Assembly: GCA_001566965.1 (NCBI GenBank)
Contig: LSNW01000039.1
Coordinates: forward strand, 1-64,000
DNA: 64,000 nucleotides
Reading direction: 5' to 3'
Origin: Methylothermaceae bacteria B42
GTDB lineage: Bacteria > Pseudomonadota > Gammaproteobacteria > Methylococcales > Methylothermaceae
Shown here: positions 8,083 through 15,852 of the stretch, piece by piece
Layout of the letters: every line of letters begins with the position of its first letter
Numbering within the stretch: position 1 is the first letter of the stretch
Position numbers and translations under genes: made by a program
Notes under the pieces: model-generated
Database searches by the model: none
The model's input: only the letters and a program-made list of their open reading frames with translations
Told to the model about the DNA's origin: nothing

Positions 8083-8904
8083 CTAGAGACTCAGTTCGTT
8101 CATCTTTTTATTCACTTCGTCGCTGTCCAATGGGAACAGCTCGTTCAGTTTGAATGGCATTCCGAGCTTTTTATTCAGGGCGGCATAAAGGGTTATCTTG
8201 TCTTTTAACCCGGTCAACTCTTTCGATAGTCTCGCTTTTTCCAGACGCGCCCGCGCCATCAATCCCGCCTCCTTTTTCGCGGCCAGCGCTTCGGTGATCT
8301 GTTCGATCTCCCCGGCCAGGGCGGCGATTCTGTCGTTCTGATTTTCCAGGGAAGCTGATACCGCCCGCGCTTCCTGCTGGAGCGCCGTCTCTCTCGATAA
8401 GTCTATTTTGGCCTCCGGGTTGGTGGTGAGCAGGTCCGCATTGGCCTGGCGGGTGGTATCGATCGCCTGATTCAGATTATCCAGCCGTGTTTTCAGTTTC
8501 TCGATATTGAGCAAAAGTCTGTCGCGCTCCTGGCTGTGTTCCGCAAGCTTTTCCTCCAACGCTTTCACCGCCTCGCCAGCGCTTTTCACTTCCTCATCCG
8601 CTTTCAAAATTGCCTCGGCTTCCTGTAGTTCCACTTCCGCCGCGCGGATATCCTCGGGCAGTTTCTGCGAGAAGCCGTTGAGCACGGAGATTTCGTGGCG
8701 GATGATCTCCGCCCTTTCTTGCAAGGAGGCCCTGGCGCTGTCGTTCAGGACCTGCCGGTTCAGATTCTCCTGAATATCCTTTAGCTCCGCCTGCAACCTG
8801 GCGCGCCTGTCTTCGGTATCCAGCAACTGACTGGCCGCCGCCTCGATATGATCTTTCAGCGCTTTGGCTTTCTGCCGGTATTCCGTAATCAATCTACTTG
8901 CCAT
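8083..8904 (-). CDS. Coiled-coil protein, unknown function
   Basis: This 273-residue protein is almost entirely predicted alpha-helical coiled coil (residues ~5-235, rich in Glu, Lys, Ala, Leu with heptad spacing, e.g. EKLAEHSQERDRLLLNIEKL). A short globular tail ends LFPLDSDEVNKKMNELSL. There are no cysteines, signal peptide or membrane segments. It follows a 65-residue ORF (16-bp overlap) and precedes the terminase-like gene, with about 190 bp between. A structural or scaffold-type role is possible but not shown. Confidence 0.75.
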   Translation of the reverse strand: MASRLITEYRQKAKALKDHIEAAASQLLDTEDRRARLQAELKDIQENLNRQVLNDSARASLQERAEIIRHEISVLNGFSQKLPEDIRAAEVELQEAEAILKADEEVKSAGEAVKALEEKLAEHSQERDRLLLNIEKLKTRLDNLNQAIDTTRQANADLLTTNPEAKIDLSRETALQQEARAVSASLENQNDRIAALAGEIEQITEALAAKKEAGLMARARLEKARLSKELTGLKDKITLYAALNKKLGMPFKLNELFPLDSDEVNKKMNELSL

Positions 8905-9086
8905 GGTCTATGCTCCAAACTCCATTCGTTCAGACATTGCCGCTCCACCCTCGCTGCGATGAGGATTCTGTTGGCCGATTCCAGATCGAAGCCGCGCCGG
9001 ATCAATGCTTCGATCAGTAACAGTTCATTGGGTGAGGGGTTTACAGGTTCCGGTTTATTCATGGCGCCATGGTCGCATTCAGTCAT
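8889..9086 (-). CDS. Small element protein, unknown (65 aa)
   Basis: ATG at 9086 overlaps the stop of the upstream gene (ATGACTGA arrangement). The sequence MTECDHGAMNKPEPVNPSPN, then ELLLIEALIRRGFDLESANRI, suggests two helices. An internal ATG at 9062 is an alternative start. A longer same-frame ORF extending upstream runs over the neighbouring gene and is judged a shadow. It overlaps the coiled-coil gene by 16 bp. Function unknown. Confidence 0.6.
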   Translation of the reverse strand: MTECDHGAMNKPEPVNPSPNELLLIEALIRRGFDLESANRILIAARVERQCLNEWSLEHRPWQVD

Positions 9087-9525
9087 GCGCGCGAGAAGCG
9101 GCTGCTTGCGCCTCGATGCGTTTGAGGGAGCGAATGCTTTCGGGGACATTGCCGCCGGAGACCCGGAAAGCCTGGAACAATTCCCGCTCGATCCGGCTGG
9201 CCCGCTTAGGTGGCTGTTCCAGATGCCGCCAGCACGGCCATTTTCTGGCGCGGAAGTGCTCGATCGCCTTGGCCAGGGCGGCATGACTTCCGGCCAGGTC
9301 CAGCGCCACCAGCAAGCGGCGGCGCACCTCCCGGCGTTTGATCCGGCAATGCAGGGTGTGCCTGCCGTGGCTGGTCAGCCCCAGGGCATGATCGAGGGAA
9401 GAGGCCCGCCCGGCCATGGCGCGCATGGCGCCGTTGGCGAACCATTCGGCCAACACCTCGGGCACCGGCTGGCCGGATTGAAGGTGGTGTATGAGTAGTG
9501 ACAACTTATCGATGGCGTCCATCAA
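9079..9525 (-). CDS. Element protein, unknown (148 aa)
   Basis: Predicted mainly helical and basic; opens MMDAIDKLSLLIHHLQSGQP and has Arg-rich stretches (RIKRREVRRRLLVALDLAGS). Small phage proteins adjacent to replication genes often look like this, but no family was recognised. Start at 9525 or 9522. It is separated by 60 bp from the upstream ORF and coupled to the downstream 65-residue ORF. Confidence 0.6.
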   Translation of the reverse strand: MMDAIDKLSLLIHHLQSGQPVPEVLAEWFANGAMRAMAGRASSLDHALGLTSHGRHTLHCRIKRREVRRRLLVALDLAGSHAALAKAIEHFRARKWPCWRHLEQPPKRASRIERELFQAFRVSGGNVPESIRSLKRIEAQAAASRAHD

Positions 9526-9585
9526 AAAACCGGCCTCCTCAGAGCGCCATAGAGCGGCGAAACGGGGTTGACCCAGGGTTTACCC

Positions 9586-9873
9586 TCAACCATGATTCAA
9601 TGACTTACGCTGAATTCTTGTCAGGGACAGCGCCAGGATGCAGGTGGCGGCCAGATGCTTTTCCCTCTCCGCCGACCGGAGCCAGGCCTTGAAAACCCAC
9701 CAGCCGTCCTCGTCCTCCCGTTGGCGCATGAGGGCCGTCAGTTGATACAAGCGTCCGCCGGTTTCCCGGTTCGCCCAGTCGATGAAATGATTGAGGGAAT
9801 CGAATCGGGAAACGATTGCCTCCGCATGATTCCTCGCCCTTCTCAGTTGGATTGAATGGATGTTGTTCTCCAT
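9586..9873 (-). CDS. Element protein, unknown (95 aa)
   Basis: I choose the start ATG at 9873 (MENNIHSIQLRRARNHAEAI); the longer frame to 9942 runs back into the nuclease gene. The protein contains HFIDWANRETGGRLYQLTAL and a Trp-rich DGWWVFKAWLRSAER. No family recognised. The start lies 8 bp downstream of the nuclease stop, so the two are probably cotranslated. Confidence 0.6.
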   Translation of the reverse strand: MENNIHSIQLRRARNHAEAIVSRFDSLNHFIDWANRETGGRLYQLTALMRQREDEDGWWVFKAWLRSAEREKHLAATCILALSLTRIQRKSLNHG

Positions 9874-9881
9874 GGAAATCC

Positions 9882-10313
9882 TCAGTTGATGTGTATTTCG
9901 CGAATCACGGCGGCGAACCCCTCGACGCTCAACACGGCGCAATAGTCCAGGCTATCGCCGGCCGGAAGGTGGGAGTGAATTTCCGCCAGGGGGATAAGCA
10001 CCTGCCAGGGTTGGCGGTCGGCACGATAGGCCAGGGCGGGAACCTTGCCGCAGCGCCTGGCCTGTTCCCCGGCCTGTCGCCACCAGTCCTTGAGGTTGGC
10101 GTGGGTCACCCTGGCGTGACGCTTCACCTCGATGGCGAACCGGCCCAGCGCCTCGGCCGCCGGGCCTTCGTCGTCGACCACCAAGTCATGGCCGCCGGCT
10201 CTGGACTGCGCCAGATTGCGCGTCAGCCGCACTCCCAGCCAGTCGAATAAAACGGCGGCAAATTCCCGTTCCGCGCCGGCGCCCTTGCGTCTTGATTTGG
10301 CTCCCATATTCAT
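9882..10313 (-). CDS. PDDEXK-type phage nuclease, Holliday-junction-resolvase-like
   Basis: Likely a metal-dependent DNA endonuclease. Seen: N-terminal GAKSRRKGAGAEREFAAVLF (basic patch and conserved Glu), then NLAQSRAGGHDLVV with the Asp of the PD motif, and FAIEVKRH giving the E-x-K core. This order (E...D...ExK) is that of Hjc/VRR-NUC-like resolvases encoded by phages. At 143 residues the size fits. In a recombination-dependent replication module it could resolve branched DNA (inference). Its start overlaps the membrane-protein stop by 4 bp. Confidence 0.7.
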   Translation of the reverse strand: MNMGAKSRRKGAGAEREFAAVLFDWLGVRLTRNLAQSRAGGHDLVVDDEGPAAEALGRFAIEVKRHARVTHANLKDWWRQAGEQARRCGKVPALAYRADRQPWQVLIPLAEIHSHLPAGDSLDYCAVLSVEGFAAVIREIHIN

Positions 10314-10678
10314 CCTTTCTTATCGTTGTGTCTCACGAAACCAGATTCGCTGTACACAACCTGCCGCCGCTTTCGCAACAATCGCCGGGCGATGGCAAAG
10401 CCAATCAGAGACAAGGCGGATATCAAAAACCATCCGACCAGCAAATCCGGCCATGCCGGCTGTGATCGCCACAGCGCCAAGCCGAATCCCAGGGCCGCCA
10501 GGCCGAAGACCAGCGCCAATTCGCCATCCGCCCCCATCCAGGGCAGCAACCTCCTGGCCGTCCGGGTGATGACGGCGGCAAGCCAGAGCATGGCGATGAC
10601 AATGGCCACGGCGCCATGGCTGAAAGGCACGGCCAGCAAAACCAGCGCCAAAACCGTCAAATTGATATGCCTGTTCAT
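10310..10678 (-). CDS. Small polytopic membrane protein
   Basis: The 122-residue protein has about four hydrophobic segments (e.g. LTVLALVLLAVPFSHGAVAI, LALVFGLAALGFGLALW, LLVGWFLISALSLIGFAI) followed by a basic tail RRLLRKRRQ. No family recognised. It lies between ssb and the nuclease gene, overlapping the latter by 4 bp, so it belongs to the element's operon. Holin, exclusion protein or toxin are all possible; nothing distinguishes them. Confidence 0.65.
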   Translation of the reverse strand: MNRHINLTVLALVLLAVPFSHGAVAIVIAMLWLAAVITRTARRLLPWMGADGELALVFGLAALGFGLALWRSQPAWPDLLVGWFLISALSLIGFAIARRLLRKRRQVVYSESGFVRHNDKKG

Positions 10679-10687
10679 AAGCGGTTC

Positions 10688-11086
10688 TCAAAAGGGCAAT
10701 TCATCATCATGAAAAACCGGCGCCGTTGGTTGCTGATTCGGAGCTTGCCGTTTGCGCTTGCCGCCACCTGGGCGCACCGTCCTGGATGAAATAATCGTGT
10801 CGGCCATCAAACTGAAGCCGGCGCGCTCCTCGCCGCTGGTTTTATCCCGCCAGCGGTTTTGGGTCAGCCGTCCGGTAACCGCAATCATTTCCCCCTTGGC
10901 GTGTTTGGCCAAAACTTCCGCCTGTTTGCCAAACGCCAGTACCGAAACCCACAGGGTTTCCTGCACGTCGCCGTTATTCGGCGTCACGTCCACGGCCAGG
11001 GAAGCGGTGACCATCGGCTTGCCGTTGGCGGTGGTTCGCGGTTGCGGGTCCTTGGCCAGGCGTCCGTAGCAGCTCGCGTGGATCAT
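10688..11086 (-). CDS. ssb: Single-stranded DNA-binding protein
   Basis: OB-fold SSB of 132 residues. Seen: GRLAKDPQPRTTANGKPMVT, LWVSVLAFGKQAEVLAKH, KGEMIAVTGRLTQNRW at the N-terminal domain, a short linker, and the protein-docking acidic tip HDDELPF at the C-terminus. The tip indicates that it can recruit host repair and replication partners. Its start overlaps the peptidase-like gene by 4 bp. It probably acts with RecT, the YqaJ nuclease and the primase of the same element. Confidence 0.92.
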   Translation of the reverse strand: MIHASCYGRLAKDPQPRTTANGKPMVTASLAVDVTPNNGDVQETLWVSVLAFGKQAEVLAKHAKGEMIAVTGRLTQNRWRDKTSGEERAGFSLMADTIISSRTVRPGGGKRKRQAPNQQPTAPVFHDDELPF

Positions 11087-11757
11087 CTCTCATTCCTATT
11101 AATAAGGGTTGCCAGCTTTTCCCAGCGCGCCAGCCAGGGAGTGGGATCCGGTTGGCTGAGATGGGCCAATTGGCCGCGCAGCATTCTCGGATGCCGTTCC
11201 AGATGCCGCCGCACCCGGTCAAAATCCTGTTTTCTGGCGGCAATGATTTCCAGCACCACTTTTTGTCCGGCATCGTGTAAGGCCTTGGCGTCGCCCCCAT
11301 GAAAAACGGTGAGGGATCGGCACATCTCCAGAAACAAAACCCGCTCATCCAGGCTGCTGGCCGGGTGACAAAAGCCGGTCGCCAATTCGCCGGCATAACC
11401 GCCGATCACTTGCAACGTGTGTTTTTTGTATCGCCCCACTTCATGGACAACGTGGGCGCTGCTTCCATCCACCGCCTGATTCTCTCCCAGCCAGCGGCGG
11501 CTTTTTTTGAAAACCCGCAAAAACCGGTAGGGGGAGAGCCCCAGGGTATCGCCGACCACCCAATGCCCGGCCTCGTGAGCGGCCGCCTGGGGCCGGGTGC
11601 AGGGGTCCTCGCCGTGTTCCATCAGGATTTCCATGACACGCCGGGGGCTGAGGGTTAAAGGGTTGCGGTTGGCCGCCATCGCTTCAGGAAAAGCCGTGGA
11701 ATCCAGCCCCAGGGTGGCGGTTTTGGCCAGGTGGCGGAAAACAAATGATTCAATCAT
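11083..11757 (-). CDS. Orphan M41-like zinc peptidase domain protein
   Basis: This 224-residue protein carries AAAHEAGHWVVGDTLG (about 58-73), the HExxH zinc-binding motif in the context used by FtsH peptidase (M41), and further on GGYAGELATGF, which resembles the M41 segment that follows. The AAA+ ATPase and membrane segments of FtsH are absent, so it is a stand-alone peptidase-like domain, possibly needing a partner to unfold substrates or acting on a small target. Such domains are seen in some phage genomes. Activity is inferred; the third zinc ligand was not identified with certainty. It lies between ssb and a TubC-like small protein in the operon. Confidence 0.6.
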   Translation of the reverse strand: MIESFVFRHLAKTATLGLDSTAFPEAMAANRNPLTLSPRRVMEILMEHGEDPCTRPQAAAHEAGHWVVGDTLGLSPYRFLRVFKKSRRWLGENQAVDGSSAHVVHEVGRYKKHTLQVIGGYAGELATGFCHPASSLDERVLFLEMCRSLTVFHGGDAKALHDAGQKVVLEIIAARKQDFDRVRRHLERHPRMLRGQLAHLSQPDPTPWLARWEKLATLINRNER

Positions 11758-11760
11758 GAT

Positions 11761-12189
11761 CTACCTCGGTTCAGTTATTGCAGGTTTTGGATTCATTTTG
11801 CGCAGCCACGCGGCATGGGCATCATCCCTCGCCCGGACTCGGATGCATTCGCCGGAGGGTGTCCAACATTCGACAATGGGCCCGTTTCTGGCCGCCGTAT
11901 CAATCGCCTCGGGTTTTGGCCGCATGTTCGTGACATGAACCCGCGTGCATCCCCATTCACCCTCGATGCGCTGATGCAGGGTATTAACGCCGCAGGTTGC
12001 GCACGGGCGGATCGCCAACCGGTTGCCGCCGTCGTTGGCGGCCAGGAGTTCGGCGATGATTTCCGCCTTGTGGCGTTTAAGGAATGCAATCTGACTGGCG
12101 GTGAGCTCACTGAACGGCTCGATAATCAGATTGTTGCCGTCGGTCTCCAGATGAAAACCGGCCTGATGGATGTGGGCCGCTAATGTCAT
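11761..12189 (-). CDS. Small protein with TubC_N-like region and CxxC motif
   Basis: The 142-residue product has an N-terminal part (LIIEPFSELTASQIAFLKRH, then KAEIIAEL) resembling the TubC_N-like helical motif common in small phage proteins. A CATCG segment and a second half with no recognised domain follow. The CxxC could bind zinc. Its start overlaps the stop of the 43-residue ORF (ATGA), and its stop is 3 bp before the peptidase gene. Function unknown. Confidence 0.6.
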   Translation of the reverse strand: MTLAAHIHQAGFHLETDGNNLIIEPFSELTASQIAFLKRHKAEIIAELLAANDGGNRLAIRPCATCGVNTLHQRIEGEWGCTRVHVTNMRPKPEAIDTAARNGPIVECWTPSGECIRVRARDDAHAAWLRKMNPKPAITEPR

Positions 12190-12317
12190 CTCCAGCCTCC
12201 GATGGCTGGCAATATCCTTTCGACTTGCTCAAGCGCCTCCAACGCTTTAACAACGCTGGGGATGCTCTGATAATCTTTGCCGATGATGCCAATTCTGTAA
12301 TCTCGTTTCGTCGTCAT
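12186..12317 (-). CDS. 43-residue element protein
   Basis: ATG at 12317, stop overlapping the next ATG (TGGAGATGAC). The product begins MTTKRDYRIGIIGKDYQSIP and ends ERILPAIGGWR. It is short but tightly coupled to the downstream gene and lies 33 bp after the primase stop. A regulator or small adaptor is possible; no family recognised. Confidence 0.5.
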   Translation of the reverse strand: MTTKRDYRIGIIGKDYQSIPSVVKALEALEQVERILPAIGGWR

Positions 12318-12350
12318 TTTCTACCTCGTTTCAAATGGGGGTCCCTCCAT

Positions 12351-14333
12351 TCATATTTCTCCGATGTCTCGACCGTCGCCATTGGGTTTTGGAGGATTTT
12401 TTGAAATTTTTTTGTTTTTTTTTCGGGAAGGGGGTTTTTCATCCGTTACACCGTTACAATCCGCTTGTGGCGCGGCTTTCAGAGGTTTTTCAACCGTTAC
12501 ATCTTTGTTTTGTGTAACGGTTTGAAAATCGCTGTAACCCGCATGCTTTCTGGGTTGTAACGGTGTAACGGTTTGAAAAGGGGTAGTTAGAGAGAAAGCA
12601 TTTTTTTCATGGTTCGTGACGGTTTCATCAGCGATATATCTGGCAAATGCGTCACGGAACCGATCAAATTCGTAACCTTTTGCGATGTCCGGCCCTATCC
12701 GTATAATGTGTGGCCGAATCCCGAATGGTTTGAGTAACCGCGCCAGGCTGTTTTGGGTCAATGGTTTTCCACGCCGCCATTCCGCCCACGGCGACTCTTC
12801 GATTTCGATCAAAGCGGCTACCAACTCGCGGGAAAACATCCGTTCGATACGGCGTTCTGTGAAAACAGTGCGGATGTCTCGCAGGATCAATGGCCCAATC
12901 CCGTCATCCTCATCCAATGTTTCCAGGCCGTTGAACGCCAGGCGGACATTAACCGGCCACTCGCCGCCCGCCGCCTCAGCGATGGCAAATAGTGGCAGCC
13001 AATTGTCCAACGCCCGGTCATTGCCGTGTTGCGGCATATCTGGATCAGCCCTTTTGAGTTTTTCGGCGTTATCCTCGGCCCAACGCACGCAGCGGCGGCG
13101 GATGGGCAGGCAGCGCTCATCGAGGTCCAGCGGCATGCGCTCGACTCTCTCGCTTGGCAGCTTGCGGCGCAATTGAATCACGATTGATCGGTCAACGATG
13201 GTGTCGGCAGGCAATTTGATCATGAAAATGGCCATGGGCGCCCAAGTCGAAAAACGTTTTGGCTGGTTGTCGTCGCCGTCGCAGCGAATCACGAATGCGC
13301 CGCGTTTGGTATGCCCGCTGTTAATGATCCCGCGCAAATCGTCGTTGTCAGCCAGGAAAGCGTCCGCCTCGTCAATTGTGATCGTCGGGTGAGCCATGTC
13401 GATGGTTCGGAACAGGGCGGCCGGCGTAATATTACTGGTGGGCATGGCCTGGCGCGCCACCGCTTCCAGAGTTTCCCGCAGAGTGGATTTGCCACAGCGT
13501 TTTTCCGGTGACGTAACCAACAGTTTTGGCCAGATGCGGAAAGAGTTGTAGATGTAGGTGCCGAGGGTCCACAACGCCAGCGCTTCAGCGGCATGATCCG
13601 GCAGCACCAGGTGCCGGGTATAAACGGCGCGGAGCTCGTCCAACAGAGCGGCGCCGTCCACCGGGTCCGGCCAGGGTTTCGGCAGCGGCGCCAATATACC
13701 GCTGCCCGCCGGAACCTCTTCCAGCTCCCGGCGGCGCTCCCTGACCGCGGCATCCAGAATCGACGGGCGCAGCCCGAAACGCCTCGCCATGGATTTACGG
13801 TAGGGTTCATATTCAATTGGTTTCAATTCAGCGAGGGCGTCTATGACGCGCTCCAGGCTCGTCACAGATTCCAGAACGGGTTTTTCCCAGCGGGAGGTGC
13901 CGGGGTCATTTGTTGCCGTTTTTGCATACATTATCAGCCTCTTGATTGTGTCTATCCCCTGGCAGTGGGCCAGATCGTTAAAATCCGTCAGGTCCTCGTT
14001 TTCCCGCCCCCCAAAATCCGGTACCGCCAGCGCGCCATCAACGGCGCGGGCAGCTTCCCCGGCCCTGGCCTGGCCGTTGCCGAGATCGGCCAAAATCACC
14101 AGATTGGCGCCCGGATAGCGCCGGCGCATCGCCTCGGCCACCGATTTCAGGTTGGCGCAGCTTAGAGTCGCCACCCCCGGCCAGCCGGTCGCCTCGCGGG
14201 CGCTCAAAACGGTGGCAATACCCTCGCCTATTAATAGGTGTGACGTCGATTCCGGCATGGCCTGGGCGGCCCACCAGCAGCCCGCCCTTTTGCCGCCGGC
14301 CAGGGCGGATTTGCGGCCGGTTTCATCAATCAT
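12351..14333 (-). CDS. TOPRIM/DUF3631 primase-helicase, C-terminal part (frameshifted)
   Basis: It continues the primase of 14326-14979: a +1 shift separates the frames at about 14345-14355 (…CACCACCCTGGAAATG…). Residues ~1-130 complete a TOPRIM-like domain (LLIGEGIATVLSAREATG with the conserved Glu). Residues ~225-430 form a DUF3631-type ATPase: Walker A TSPEKRCGKST, Walker B TITIDEADAF, followed by the region with STWAPMAIFM. The C-terminal tail (VT-rich, then a Lys/Pro-rich end) is encoded by a cluster of repeated words (12443-12571). It is probably the replication initiator of the element, but may be inactive if the shift is real and not bypassed. Confidence 0.85.
   Translation of the reverse strand: MIDETGRKSALAGGKRAGCWWAAQAMPESTSHLLIGEGIATVLSAREATGWPGVATLSCANLKSVAEAMRRRYPGANLVILADLGNGQARAGEAARAVDGALAVPDFGGRENEDLTDFNDLAHCQGIDTIKRLIMYAKTATNDPGTSRWEKPVLESVTSLERVIDALAELKPIEYEPYRKSMARRFGLRPSILDAAVRERRRELEEVPAGSGILAPLPKPWPDPVDGAALLDELRAVYTRHLVLPDHAAEALALWTLGTYIYNSFRIWPKLLVTSPEKRCGKSTLRETLEAVARQAMPTSNITPAALFRTIDMAHPTITIDEADAFLADNDDLRGIINSGHTKRGAFVIRCDGDDNQPKRFSTWAPMAIFMIKLPADTIVDRSIVIQLRRKLPSERVERMPLDLDERCLPIRRRCVRWAEDNAEKLKRADPDMPQHGNDRALDNWLPLFAIAEAAGGEWPVNVRLAFNGLETLDEDDGIGPLILRDIRTVFTERRIERMFSRELVAALIEIEESPWAEWRRGKPLTQNSLARLLKPFGIRPHIIRIGPDIAKGYEFDRFRDAFARYIADETVTNHEKNAFSLTTPFQTVTPLQPRKHAGYSDFQTVTQNKDVTVEKPLKAAPQADCNGVTDEKPPSRKKNKKISKNPPKPNGDGRDIGEI
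12443..12571. repeat. Inverted/direct word cluster in the primase 3' end
   Basis: The word CCGTTACA occurs at 12443-12450, 12451-12458 and 12494-12501; its reverse complement TGTAACGG at 12513-12520, 12556-12563 and 12564-12571. Between them lies CCCGCAT (12538-12544), the reverse of the ATGCGGG box of the array at 19463-20042; on the minus strand the bases after it (TTACAGCGATT) also match unit 4 of that array. It lies inside coding sequence. P4 primase binds iterons at its origin, so a replication role is a reasonable guess. Confidence 0.75.
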
Positions 14334-14979
14334 TTCCAGGGTGGTGAATGCCCTCCCAATCCCCTACGGGGGCAATGAGAATATTCCCGTCCAGGTGGCC
14401 GGCGCGGCCCTTGGGGTGGTAGCCGATGAGTTCCACCAATCCTTTGATTGGTATTTGATACAGCGTCGGGAACGGGTTTGCCGGGGTTTGTTCATCCCGC
14501 TGGCAGGGGAGTTGTTTGGCGATGAGGTAGGGGTGTGAAATTTCGGCCAGGGGTGCGGCATCAATCACCGCGCAGGCTAATTTGGCCGCTTCGGCTTGTC
14601 TGGCCCGTCGGTCGCTACCCGGCGGTTTCGCGGGCGCTTTCCTGGGCGGCGGAGGGTCCATCCCATCGGCCAGTCCCAGCGTTTCCGCCACCGCTTTGAA
14701 GGATTCTGCCCGGTTCCAGCCATGGACGTGCTCGAGCAGTTGAAACCCATCCCCCGCCTGCTCCTGGCCGCCGCCGCCACAAACCCAGGTGCCGCGCCCC
14801 TCTAAATCGTCGAACCGGAACCGGTCCTGGCCACCACAGCCGGGACACGGGCCGTGCCGGTTTTTCAAATGAGAGGCATCAATGCCCAGGCGGGCGAGAA
14901 TTTCCGGCCAGCGGCCCTGGGCAGCCGCGCGGATTTGGGAAAAATCTGGAAAAAAACTGAAACTTTGCTTATCATTCAC
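14326..14979 (-). CDS. TOPRIM/DUF3631 primase-helicase, N-terminal part (zinc-binding domain)
   Basis: N-terminal half of a phage or satellite primase. Seen: a CHC2-like zinc ribbon at residues ~43-75 (HGPCPGCGGQDRFRFDD, then GTWVCGGGG), and a domain ending YHPKGRAGHLDGNILIAPVG, the part that normally leads straight into the TOPRIM segment. It stops at ...EGIHHPGND, whereas removing one C gives EGIHTLEMIDETGR, a natural join to the next ORF. The ribbon shows only one Cys in the second pair (C-G-G-G-G), so a ligand is missing or replaced. It and 12351-14333 are best treated as one broken or frameshifted gene. Confidence 0.85.
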   Translation of the reverse strand: MNDKQSFSFFPDFSQIRAAAQGRWPEILARLGIDASHLKNRHGPCPGCGGQDRFRFDDLEGRGTWVCGGGGQEQAGDGFQLLEHVHGWNRAESFKAVAETLGLADGMDPPPPRKAPAKPPGSDRRARQAEAAKLACAVIDAAPLAEISHPYLIAKQLPCQRDEQTPANPFPTLYQIPIKGLVELIGYHPKGRAGHLDGNILIAPVGDWEGIHHPGND

Positions 14980-15098
14980 TCGTCATCCTCTCGTTTTTCA
15001 AAATCGGTTTTTCTCGTTTGATACGGATCGCCAGGGGGTGGCGTTGATGATCGCGAAGTCCCCGGTGGAGTGGCGGCCACCGGGGATTTTTATTATCC

Positions 15099-15443
15099 TC
15101 AATCGGTTTCCGCCCGACACCCGCCTTTGGCCTGGTTCAATAAATGTGCTGTAAACTCTTGTACGGAAATCGCAACGCTAATCATGCTGGCGAATTCGTG
15201 CAACCCCCATAGGGCATTACCCAAATCCTCATCCTCCATTTCCTTGGATTGATGCGCCACCCACAGTATTTTGAGCATTGATGCTAAATTGCCGCAATTG
15301 ATGTCGGGCGAGTTATGCCCATTAATCGAGCGTAAAATTGCCATTTCTTCCTCGGTAAAATCCCTCGGCAGTGATGTCATATCATCAGCAAACCGCTCGT
15401 AAAACGCCGTAATTGCTTCGATGGTGTTGGTGATTCTAGTCAT
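15099..15443 (-). CDS. Element protein, unknown (114 aa)
   Basis: Acidic, mainly helical: NTIEAITAFYERFADDMTSL and a central EEEMAILRSINGHNSPDINC, followed by VAHQSKEMEDEDLGNALWG. No family recognised. ATG at 15443 overlaps the upstream ORF's stop by 8 bp. It lies upstream of the primase in the leftward operon with a 119-bp gap, in which I see nothing notable. Confidence 0.55.
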   Translation of the reverse strand: MTRITNTIEAITAFYERFADDMTSLPRDFTEEEMAILRSINGHNSPDINCGNLASMLKILWVAHQSKEMEDEDLGNALWGLHEFASMISVAISVQEFTAHLLNQAKGGCRAETD

Positions 15444-15654
15444 GGATGTTCACCTCGCCGCCCAATTCCTGTGCCGCTTCCATGAGGAGTTGCCGGGTTG
15501 TGCGCATCGAATCCCTCGCCTGGATGAGTTTTCCTGACGGGTTATTTTGGTAACCGTCGATAAAAACCAAACCGTCATTCAGGTCATTGGCCAGGATTAT
15601 CAAAACATCAACAAGTTGCATTTTTTCAGGTTCCAAAACGTATTCAGCCATCAT
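15436..15654 (-). CDS. Small element protein, unknown (72 aa)
   Basis: MMAEYVLEPEKMQLVDVLII, then LANDLNDGLVFIDGYQNNPS and a helical C-terminus. No family recognised; the spacing (8-bp overlap with the next gene, 9 bp after the zinc-ribbon ORF) supports expression as part of the operon. Confidence 0.55.
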   Translation of the reverse strand: MMAEYVLEPEKMQLVDVLIILANDLNDGLVFIDGYQNNPSGKLIQARDSMRTTRQLLMEAAQELGGEVNIHD

Positions 15655-15663
15655 GATTTCTCC

Positions 15664-15852
15664 TTAGAAAAACGGATTGCAATGAGCGCAGGGCGCATGC
15701 CCCAGGCGGAGGCGGACATAACGCTGGCCGTGGCAGTGTTTGCACGGGGTTTCAATTTCATTGCCATGCACCAATGCTGGCGCGCCATGGGAGGTTGCCG
15801 GGTTTGGAATGGATTGGCGTTTTGCCTGGCGTTGATTGGTCAAAACGCTCAT
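15664..15852 (-). CDS. Small zinc-ribbon protein
   Basis: 62 residues with two CxxC pairs, PCKHCHGQRY and APCAHCNPFF, spaced as in a zinc ribbon. The N-terminal half is Gln/Ser/Pro-rich. ATG at 15852 overlaps the antirepressor stop by 4 bp. Probably DNA- or protein-binding; role unknown. Confidence 0.65.
   Translation of the reverse strand: MSVLTNQRQAKRQSIPNPATSHGAPALVHGNEIETPCKHCHGQRYVRLRLGHAPCAHCNPFF

Noticed and set aside
8848-9498. Long + strand ORF opposite the element operon
   Set aside because: Shadow of three minus-strand ORFs that are coupled by start-stop overlaps.
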